From ZC4RG30 sp031424095 (GTDB lineage Bacteria > Pseudomonadota > Gammaproteobacteria > Steroidobacterales > Steroidobacteraceae), in assembly GCA_031424095.1 (NCBI GenBank), contig JANPGU010000097.1, positions 1 through 11,591 of the forward strand: a stretch of DNA of 11,591 nt, in the 5' to 3' direction. The notes under the pieces were generated by a model, which saw nothing but the letters and a program-made list of their open reading frames with translations, searched no databases and was not told the origin of the DNA. A program made the translations under genes and the position numbers. Shown in pieces: positions 5,913 through 11,591 of the stretch (position 1 is the first letter of the stretch; every line of letters starts with the position of its first letter).

Positions 5913-6326
5913 CTACCGTTGCACGGGATTGTGCAGGCGTGTCAACAGCGCTGCTTCGTGCCGTGTCACACCACTGGCGGAAACTATGTCTTCCGCCGTT
6001 GCCCCGTTGCGTGCCATCTGCAAGGCGAGGTCATAGCCGCTATGCGACGAGCCCGGGCCGGCCGCGACCACCAGCTGTTGTTGATCTTCGTAACGGGCCT
6101 GCAAGGCCCGGATCTGCATGGTGAGCTGCTGTGCCAGATCGGAAAAAGCCCGCGTTTCGCCGCGGGTTTCGTCCAGTTCAAGGAACAGCCGCTGCATGTC
6201 CTGGCGAGTGGCGCGACGCCAGCTGCCGATGGCCAGCGCCAGGCCCAGCAGCCCCAGTGCGAGCATGGCGGCGCGCACGCCGTAAAAGGCGAGCAGGTTC
6301 TGTTCGAAGATTGCGTTGAAATCCAT
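5913..6326 (-). CDS. DUF2802 membrane-anchored coiled-coil protein of the flagellar cluster
   Basis: The 137-residue product (from ATG 6326) has one predicted N-terminal membrane helix at about 18-36, a coiled-coil-like region at about 42-84 and a C-terminal DUF2802 core at about 97-132 (YDLALQMARNGATAEDIV, then TRHEAALLTRLH). DUF2802 genes sit in flagellar and chemotaxis clusters of polarly flagellated gammaproteobacteria, including Pseudomonas (the PA1465 type); their function is not established. ATG 6326 is preferred over the in-frame TTG at 6350 because GGAG lies 8 bases upstream of the ATG. The C-terminal core resembles a short helix-turn-helix-like helical unit, but DNA binding is not demonstrated. 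It sits between two HDOD genes, which suggests a joint function. Confidence 0.85.
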   Translation of the reverse strand: MDFNAIFEQNLLAFYGVRAAMLALGLLGLALAIGSWRRATRQDMQRLFLELDETRGETRAFSDLAQQLTMQIRALQARYEDQQQLVVAAGPGSSHSGYDLALQMARNGATAEDIVSASGVTRHEAALLTRLHNPVQR

Positions 6327-6408
6327 GACCCGTTCTCCACCCGTGGACAAGGGGCGACGACAAGCCGGCGCCTGCTATCCATCAAGCAGAATTCGTGCCA
6401 GTGGCCGC

Positions 6409-7320
6409 TCAGGCGCCGAACATGGCGCGCAGTTGCTGCACGTCTTCCAGCGCTCTGTGAAGTGCGTCACTACAGTTCTCGCGCGTGCGGCCCATCCGCT
6501 TCCAGAGCGGCTCGGTCTGCAGATAGACATTGGCGAGCTGTATCTGGTCCAGATAGTCGGTGCGCGAGGGCGGCAGCAGATCGGCGAGCACCGTACCCCC
6601 TGCCAGCAGGTCCGTGAGCCCGATCTGGCCTGTGAGGTCACGCTCCGGGTTGCCGTAATCTGCTACGGCCGAGGTGATCTCCGCAGGCATCTGCCAGGTC
6701 TCGAGCAGCGCACTGCCGGCATAGCCCCCGAGCTGGTCCATGAGTCGTTCGGCCAGGCCGGGCTGGTCCAGCAACCACGGCGTGCGATTCAGTCGCGTCA
6801 GCACGTACAGCCGCCCCATCACATGCAGCAGGCCGGCAAACAAGGCGGTATCCGGCGAGGCCATGCGCATCTGGGTCGACAGCGCCTTGCTGATGGCGCC
6901 AACCACCACTCCGCGCCGCCACTGCGCGCTGATGCGGTCGCGCAGCCGTCGCATTTCTTCTGAATTGCGCAGCTGCTGCACGCCGAAGGACAGCGCGGCA
7001 GCCCGCACCATCGGATTGCCGATGCGCTGCACGGCCATCGGCATGTCGCGGATCTGGCGCGCGGCGGAATCGAAGGTCGCGGAATTGGCAATGCGCAGCA
7101 CCTGCGTCGCCAGCAGCGGTTCGACATTTACCGCCTGCACGATCTGCTCGACATCCACGCGATCATCGTTCAGCACATGCTGTACCAACAGCACCACGTC
7201 AGGGAAGCTGGGCAGATGCACGTAACCCGCGGCGAATTCTTCGGTCATGAGCTGCCGGACTTCGCCGGTCTCGCTGGTGAGCAGCTCCGATGGATCGGTT
7301 GGTTGCAATGGTCCGCTCAT
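6409..7320 (-). CDS. HDOD domain protein coupled to motD
   Basis: This 303-residue protein is a second HDOD member. It carries LPSFPDVVLLVQHVL (36-50), EPLLATQVLRIANSA (67-81) and the degenerate site LLHVMGRLYVL (164-174), where H166 is kept but the HD aspartate is valine. The framework matches the other HDOD protein (same PSFPDV, IANSA, MGRxYxLTR spacing), so the two arose by duplication. The ATG at 7320 overlaps the motD stop in an ATGA junction, so it is probably translated by coupling to the stator gene. A link to motor function or to a second-messenger response is inferred from this position. An 82-bp gap separates it from the DUF2802 start; nothing convincing is visible there. Confidence 0.9.
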   Translation of the reverse strand: MSGPLQPTDPSELLTSETGEVRQLMTEEFAAGYVHLPSFPDVVLLVQHVLNDDRVDVEQIVQAVNVEPLLATQVLRIANSATFDSAARQIRDMPMAVQRIGNPMVRAAALSFGVQQLRNSEEMRRLRDRISAQWRRGVVVGAISKALSTQMRMASPDTALFAGLLHVMGRLYVLTRLNRTPWLLDQPGLAERLMDQLGGYAGSALLETWQMPAEITSAVADYGNPERDLTGQIGLTDLLAGGTVLADLLPPSRTDYLDQIQLANVYLQTEPLWKRMGRTRENCSDALHRALEDVQQLRAMFGA

Positions 7321-8114
7321 GGCGCTGCACTTGCTGCGGGCACCGCCGCGGGCGCAGCGGTGGGCGCTGGCCCAGGTGCGTCCGGAACGGCTGTGGCGGG
7401 TTCGCTACCCACAATCGTGAGTACTACACGGCGATTGGCATTGCGCCCATCGGCCGTCGTATTGGGCAGCACCGGGCGGAACTCGCCGAATGCCGCAACG
7501 GAAAGGCGTTTCGGATCCACCCCACTGTCGATGAGCAGATGCACGACGCTGGCTGCACGGGCTGCGGAAAGCTCCCAGTTGCTGGGAAACAAGCCACCGT
7601 TCACCGGCACATTGTCGGTATGGCCCTCGACGCGGATGCTGTTGGGAAAGGCACGCAGGGCTTCACCCAGCATGCTGATGGCTGGCAGCGCCGCAGGCGC
7701 AAGCTTGGCGACGCCAGATGCGAACAGCACGTCGGAGCGTATGGAGATCTCGACAAAGCCGTCACCGAGCTGCACGTCGACGAGCCCGGCCATGATCAGC
7801 GGGCTCAAGGCGTCTTCGGCTTCCTGCGCCAGCTGGCGCAGCGCCATGCTGCGCAAATGTTCGGGCAACTGCACGACCGGCGCCGCCACCGTGGTGGTGG
7901 CGCTCTGCCCCAGCTGGACCGGCATCGTCGTGGTGGGGGCGCCGCGAAACGCTGCATTGAGTGATTCGGATACGACCCGGTACTTGCCTTCGTTGACCGA
8001 TGAGATCGAATACATCACCACGAAGAAGGCAAGCAGCAGCGTTACCAGGTCGCCATAGGGGATCGCCCAGGCTTCATGGTTGGCGTGCTCTTCGGGATGT
8101 CGACGACGGGCCAT
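7317..8114 (-). CDS. motD: Flagellar stator protein MotD (MotB family)
   Basis: MotD anchors a MotC/MotD stator to peptidoglycan and carries the ion-binding residue that powers flagellar rotation. The 265-residue product starts with a basic cytoplasmic tail and a single membrane helix (about 20-40) preceded by WAIPYGDLVTLLLAFF. D22 corresponds to the essential E. coli MotB D32. A periplasmic linker leads to an OmpA-like peptidoglycan-binding domain (about 125-235) with FASGVAKL, VEGHTDNVP, NWELSAARA and GRNANRRV. The last 30 residues are an Ala/Pro-rich tail. The start lies 6 bp after the motC stop, with the Shine-Dalgarno overlapping that stop. In Pseudomonas the MotCD stator is distinguished from MotAB by its roles in swarming and viscous load; whether this organism has both is not visible. 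Confidence 0.93.
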   Translation of the reverse strand: MARRRHPEEHANHEAWAIPYGDLVTLLLAFFVVMYSISSVNEGKYRVVSESLNAAFRGAPTTTMPVQLGQSATTTVAAPVVQLPEHLRSMALRQLAQEAEDALSPLIMAGLVDVQLGDGFVEISIRSDVLFASGVAKLAPAALPAISMLGEALRAFPNSIRVEGHTDNVPVNGGLFPSNWELSAARAASVVHLLIDSGVDPKRLSVAAFGEFRPVLPNTTADGRNANRRVVLTIVGSEPATAVPDAPGPAPTAAPAAVPAASAAP

Positions 8115-8120
8115 TGATTC

Positions 8121-8861
8121 CTAGTGCAGATAACCCTGCAGGCGGGATTCGATGCTGCGCGGATTGTCGCCCTGCGCAATGGCGATCATTCCTTCAATGA
8201 TCATCTCCCTGACGTGGCTCTGTGCCAAGGCGGCAGATTTCAATTTGTTCGCGATGGGCAGCAGGAAAAGGTTAGCGAGGCCAATACCATAAACCGTGGC
8301 GGTGAAGGCCGCGGCGATGCCCGCGCCCAGCTTGGCCGGATCGGCCAGATTCTGCATCACGGCCATGAGGCCAAGCACGGCGCCGATGATGCCCAGTGTA
8401 GGCGCATACACGCCCATGCCTTCAAATACTTTTGCCGCGCGGATATCTGCCGACTCGCGCGTGTTGAGTTCCACTTCGAGGATGCTGCGGATCGCTTCGG
8501 GCTCGCCGCCATCGATGACCAGCTGCAGGCCCTTGCGGGTGAAATCGTCCTTCTCGATGCCGGCCATGGACTCAAGGCCCAGCAGGCCCTGCCTGCGCGA
8601 CACCTGACTCCATTCGACCATGTGCGCGATGATGACCCTCGCATCGGGCACCGGCGAACGGAACACCCAGGGCAGGATGCGGACGGCACGCCGCATGACG
8701 CTGCCCGGAGTCTGTACCAGGATCGCGGCGAAGGTGCCGACAAACACGATCAGGAACGCTGCGGCTGAAAGCAGCGAATGCAGGCCCGCGCCCTTCAGCA
8801 CGGCGCCGGCAAGCAGCGCCACGAAGGCCAGCACGATGCCAGTTATGCTCAGCATGTCCAC
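8121..8861 (-). CDS. motC: Flagellar stator protein MotC (MotA family)
   Basis: MotC is the ion-channel and torque subunit that assembles with MotD around the rotor. The 246-residue product has four membrane helices, at about 2-22, 30-50, 150-171 and 180-203, with a large cytoplasmic loop between the second and third. Residues matching the torque-generating and channel residues of E. coli MotA are visible: R90 and E97 in SRRQGLLGLE, P154 in YAPTLGIIGAVLG, and P202 in FLLPIANKLK. The start is GTG 8861 (MDMLSITG); ATG 8855 is possible, but GGAA lies 6 bases before the GTG and homologues begin MD. It starts 3 bp after the fliA stop, with no chemotaxis genes between. Confidence 0.93.
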   Translation of the reverse strand: MDMLSITGIVLAFVALLAGAVLKGAGLHSLLSAAAFLIVFVGTFAAILVQTPGSVMRRAVRILPWVFRSPVPDARVIIAHMVEWSQVSRRQGLLGLESMAGIEKDDFTRKGLQLVIDGGEPEAIRSILEVELNTRESADIRAAKVFEGMGVYAPTLGIIGAVLGLMAVMQNLADPAKLGAGIAAAFTATVYGIGLANLFLLPIANKLKSAALAQSHVREMIIEGMIAIAQGDNPRSIESRLQGYLH

Positions 8862-8864
8862 GGC

Positions 8865-9593
8865 TTATTCCAGTCTCTCTGCATGCCAGGAGCGCAGCCG
8901 CGAGCGCAGGCGGATCAGTGCCTGGCCATGCAGCTGGCAGACGCGCGACTCGCTGATGCCGAGCACGGCGCCGATTTCCTTGAGGTTCAGTTCGTCGTCG
9001 TAATACATCGACATGACCAGGCGTTCGCGCTCGGGCAGACCTGCGATGGCTGCAGCCACCGCAGTGCGCAGCGCGCCGCTTTCGGTCTCGAGCAGCGGAT
9101 CAGAATCGCGATCGGCGATTTCGGTGGCGTCGTTGGCTTCGTCCACGCTTGACATCTGGCATGCCAGCGAGTCCTGCAGGATGCGATGATATTCGTCCAG
9201 CGAGATGCCCATGGCGGCGGCGATTTCCACATCGCGCGCTTCGCGACCTTCGCGACCTTCGATCTCGCGGATAGCGCCAGCGGCGGCGCGTGCCTTGCGG
9301 TGCACCGAGCGCGGCGCCCAGTCCTGCTTGCGCAGCGCATCGATCATGGCGCCGCGGATGCGGATACCGGCGTAGGTTTCGAAACTGGCGCCGCGATCCG
9401 CAGCGTAATGAGTGGCCGCTTCCAGCAGGCCGATCATGCCGGCCTGGATCAGGTCATCCACTTCCACGCTGGTCGGCAGACGGCCTGCCAGATGATAGGC
9501 AATGCGCTTCACCAGCTCCGCATGGCGAGCGACGAGAGCATTGGCTGACCCTCCTCCTCCCGCTACCGAACTGTAGGCGCTGACCTGGTTCAA
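8865..9593 (-). CDS. fliA: Flagellar sigma factor FliA (sigma-28)
   Basis: FliA directs RNA polymerase to late flagellar promoters (flagellin, motor and chemotaxis genes) and is normally held by the anti-sigma factor FlgM. The 242-residue product shows region 2 (about 24-94: VEVDDLIQAGMIGLLEA, FETYAGIRIRGAMID, DWAPRSV), region 3 (about 95-160) and region 4 (about 185-235: LPERERLVMSMYY, ELNLKEIGAVLGISESRVCQ). The start is TTG 9593, overlapping the flhG stop in a TTGA junction. A GGAGG at 9601-9605 is spaced 7 bases from it, and no in-frame ATG exists before region 2. A Gly run follows at 12-15. A small duplicated Glu-Gly-Arg stretch at 112-118 lies between regions 2 and 3. Coupling to flhG implies shared regulation. 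Confidence 0.95.
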   Translation of the reverse strand: MNQVSAYSSVAGGGGSANALVARHAELVKRIAYHLAGRLPTSVEVDDLIQAGMIGLLEAATHYAADRGASFETYAGIRIRGAMIDALRKQDWAPRSVHRKARAAAGAIREIEGREGREARDVEIAAAMGISLDEYHRILQDSLACQMSSVDEANDATEIADRDSDPLLETESGALRTAVAAAIAGLPERERLVMSMYYDDELNLKEIGAVLGISESRVCQLHGQALIRLRSRLRSWHAERLE

Positions 9594-10477
9594 CTTACGG
9601 CCTCCAGACGCGGCGCAGACTGCGGCAACAGTCTTTCAATGAAGAATTCCACGTTGCCGCGCGGGCCCTGCGCGGTTGGCCAGCTGAGCGCTTTTCTGGC
9701 GAGCCGGGAAAATGCGCGCGCGGCAGTGGAAGAGGGATAGGCCTGCACCACGCAGCGCTGTTCGCGGATGGCGGCGCGCACGAAGGTGTCCTCCGGGATT
9801 TCACCGGCGTAGTCGAGCACCACGTCCAGGAAGCGGCTGGTCACGCGCTCCAGCTTGCGGAACAGCGCCTCGCCGGCGCTGGCGCCCGGCGTCATGTTGG
9901 CGAGGATGCGGAAGCGGTGCACGCCATGGCTGCGATGCAGGACCTTGATGAGCGCATAGGCGTCGGTGAGCGAGGCCGGCTCATCGCGCACGACCACCAG
10001 CACATTCTGCGCGGCCTGGCAGAACTGGCGCACGCTGTCGGCGATGCCGGCAGCAGTGTCCACGATCAGGACATCGAGGCCGGTGGTCAGATGACTGAAT
10101 GCCTGCACCAGCCCGAGGTGCTCCGCGGTTGAAAGACTGGCCATGCGCATCACGCCGGAGGCAGCGGGAATCACGCCGAAGCCGGCCGGCGCCTGCACGA
10201 TGGCTTCTTCCAGCGTGCAGCGACCATCAAGCACATGCTCGAGCGTATGGCGCGGCGCCAGGCCCATGAGCACATCGACATTGGCCAGGCCAAGGTCGCC
10301 GTCGAACAGCAGCACGCGCTGGCCCTGCGCCGCCAGCGCGGCAGCCAGATTCACGGAGACGCTGGTCTTGCCGACGCCGCCCTTGCCGCCGGTTACCGCG
10401 ATGACCTGGACGGGATCCGGACGTACCGCGGCCTTGAGGCCTGCTGTCTGTCTGGCGTCGAAACTAGCGGATGCCAT
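9590..10477 (-). CDS. flhG: Flagellar number regulator FlhG/FleN (MinD/ParA-type ATPase)
   Basis: FlhG limits the number of polar flagella. It acts on the GTPase FlhF and, in Pseudomonas, on the master regulator FleQ. The 295-residue product has a deviant Walker A GKGGVGKT (31-38), a switch I region FDGDLGLANVDVL (58-70), switch II IVDTAAGI (138-145) and the family-typical DEPASLTDAYALIK (165-178). A C-terminal amphipathic stretch NVEFFIERLLP (275-285) fits a membrane-targeting helix. The N-terminal RQTAGLK (9-15) resembles a degenerate DQAxGLR motif, by which FlhG homologues stimulate FlhF GTPase activity. ATG 10477 overlaps the end of flhF by 14 bases, so the two are likely coupled. Confidence 0.94.
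   Translation of the reverse strand: MASASFDARQTAGLKAAVRPDPVQVIAVTGGKGGVGKTSVSVNLAAALAAQGQRVLLFDGDLGLANVDVLMGLAPRHTLEHVLDGRCTLEEAIVQAPAGFGVIPAASGVMRMASLSTAEHLGLVQAFSHLTTGLDVLIVDTAAGIADSVRQFCQAAQNVLVVVRDEPASLTDAYALIKVLHRSHGVHRFRILANMTPGASAGEALFRKLERVTSRFLDVVLDYAGEIPEDTFVRAAIREQRCVVQAYPSSTAARAFSRLARKALSWPTAQGPRGNVEFFIERLLPQSAPRLEAVS
9601..9605 (-). promoter_or_regulatory. fliA ribosome-binding site inside flhG
   Basis: GGAGG on the minus strand lies 7 bases upstream of the fliA TTG start and within the last codons of flhG. It supports the unusual TTG start and suggests fliA translation is coupled to termination on flhG. Confidence 0.7.
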
Positions 10478-11591
10478 GCGCTACCCCGCCGAACTTGCGC
10501 GCGAGCAACTCGTCGCTGGCCGATGCATCGTGCGTATGCGCCAGCAGCACAGCGCGGGCCACCAGCTGGTGGGCGCGCGCCGGCGTGAGATCCTCAGGAA
10601 TGCGCGAGCCTTCCGAAACATAACTCAGCGGCAGCCCTGCCGCGACCAGTGCCGACAGCGCGCCACCCAGGCTTGCGGCCTCGTCGATCTTGGTCAGCAG
10701 TACGGCGCTGGGCGAGAACACCGCGAATTTCTGCAGGGATTCTTCCAGCACCCCGGCCTGGGCACCGGCCGAGAGCGTGAGCCAGACATCGAGCTGCGCC
10801 TCCGCTGCCACCTTCCCCAGCGCCGCGGCGCGCGCGGCGAGATCGGCATCACGCGGACTAACACCCGCCGTATCGATCAGCACCATGCGGTGCAGCGGCA
10901 GACGCTTGAGCAACTGCGGCAGCTCCGCGACATCATTCAATGTGTAGCACTCGACGCCCAGCAGCCGACCCAGCACGCGCAGCTGCTCGTGGGCGCCGAA
11001 GCGCTGGTCGTCCAGCGACACCAGTGCGATGTCCCGCGTGCCGTGGCGCATGACCCAGCGGGCCGCGAGCTTGGCGATGCCAGTGGTCTTGCCGACGCCC
11101 GTGGAGCCGACGAAGGCCACATGGCCGCCATTGTCGAGCAGGCTGTCGCCGGTCACTGTCAGACGCCGTGCGAGATAGGCCAGCGCGCGACGGTGTGCAT
11201 CTTCGGCACCCAGTCCCGCTGGCAGTTCGCCCAGCAGCGCTGCGGCCAGCGAGCTGCTCAGACCCATCTGTGTCAATTCCTTCAGCAGCTCGGCGAGCGT
11301 CGGCGCGCGCCGCGTGAGATCGTTCCATGCCAGCTGCGACAGCTGCCATTCGAGCAGGTGGCGCATGGAGCGCAGTTCCTCGCCCACCAGCGGATCGATG
11401 CTTGCGGCGGGTGGCGCAATCGGGGCGACCGGCGCCGGTGCGGGCGCAACCGCTGCCGCCGCCTTCGCCAGCAACGCGGCGAATTCACTGCCCATCGCGG
11501 GTGGTATCGCGGCAATGACCGGCGCCGGAGCGGGCGGTGCCGCTTCGAGCAGGTCCTGCATTTCTACATCCAACGCCACCGAGATCTCGAC
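10464..11591 (-). CDS. flhF: Flagellar positioning GTPase FlhF (partial, N-terminus off right edge)
   Basis: FlhF is an SRP-family GTPase that places the flagellum at the cell pole. The frame stays open to the window edge: upstream of an in-frame GTG at 11579 the codons read VEIS, so the local sequence VEISVALDVE matches the conserved VEIVAA-D segment about 50 residues into FlhF homologues. GTG 11579 is therefore not the start, and 375 codons of the 3' part are present. Counting from the edge, an Ala/Pro-rich linker spans about 18-64 and a helical N domain about 70-140. The GTPase core has GSTGVGKTT (162-170), LDDQRFGAHEQLR (193-205), IDTAG (239-243), TKIDEA (300-305) and RIPEDL (330-335), all matching SRP GTPases. 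It overlaps flhG by 14 bases. Confidence 0.94.
   Translation of the reverse strand, partial: VEISVALDVEMQDLLEAAPPAPAPVIAAIPPAMGSEFAALLAKAAAAVAPAPAPVAPIAPPAASIDPLVGEELRSMRHLLEWQLSQLAWNDLTRRAPTLAELLKELTQMGLSSSLAAALLGELPAGLGAEDAHRRALAYLARRLTVTGDSLLDNGGHVAFVGSTGVGKTTGIAKLAARWVMRHGTRDIALVSLDDQRFGAHEQLRVLGRLLGVECYTLNDVAELPQLLKRLPLHRMVLIDTAGVSPRDADLAARAAALGKVAAEAQLDVWLTLSAGAQAGVLEESLQKFAVFSPSAVLLTKIDEAASLGGALSALVAAGLPLSYVSEGSRIPEDLTPARAHQLVARAVLLAHTHDASASDELLARKFGGVAHGIR

Noticed and set aside
7177..8058. Long plus-strand open frame of 293 codons opposite motD
   Set aside because: Low-complexity Ala/Ser/Arg composition with no domain; MotD is certain on the other strand.
9237..9262. Tandem repeat of GCGACCTTC inside fliA
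   Set aside because: It is a short in-frame duplication encoding Glu-Gly-Arg in the region between sigma domains; no sign of a regulatory or mobile function.
10464..11579. FlhF starting at GTG 11579 as a complete 371-residue protein
   Set aside because: The frame remains open to the window edge, and the codons just upstream continue a segment conserved near residue 50 of FlhF, so the true start lies outside.

Overview
The window is GC-rich chromosomal DNA from a motile gammaproteobacterium with a polar flagellum. The flhF-flhG-fliA-motC-motD order and the DUF2802 gene resemble the Pseudomonas/Xanthomonas type of flagellar cluster, and the elongator tRNA-Met is close to that of E. coli. I cannot name the genus from sequence alone. 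Every gene I can support is on the minus strand, so transcription runs from high to low coordinates.

Two blocks meet at a tRNA. On the right (about 5007-11591) is the 3' part of a flagellar regulatory and motor operon. It contains flhF (N-terminus cut by the window edge), flhG/fleN, fliA (sigma-28), motC, motD, an HDOD gene, a DUF2802 membrane protein and a second HDOD gene, and it ends at a clear intrinsic terminator (4970-4998). The first six genes overlap or are separated by 3-6 bases, so they look co-transcribed and partly translationally coupled. FlhF and FlhG set flagellar position and number, FliA drives late flagellar genes, MotC/MotD form a stator, and the two HDOD proteins with the DUF2802 protein are probable signalling or assembly accessories. 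The chemotaxis genes that lie between fliA and motC in Pseudomonas are absent here.

An elongator tRNA-Met(CAU) gene at 4796-4872 has its own promoter. On the 3' side of the tRNA (1-4795) lies one end of an integrated genomic island. It carries a P4-type tyrosine integrase next to the tRNA, a small membrane protein overlapping the integrase stop, an AAA_14/DUF4143 ATPase, and a type I restriction subunit gene (hsdR) that runs off the left edge. The far attachment site and any hsdM/hsdS genes would be outside the window.

The most unusual signal is at the ATPase promoter (2949-2993). Four ACTCA/TGAGT half-sites alternate with an exact 11-bp period and interlock with a predicted -35/-10 and a TTG start codon, so the promoter looks tightly controlled and possibly makes a nearly leaderless message. 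About 100 bp upstream is a separate set of three TCTAGGTT direct repeats with an exact 24-bp period. A TACCGTCA repeat set sits at the integrase start, and a terminator-shaped hairpin lies between the tRNA promoter and the tRNA.
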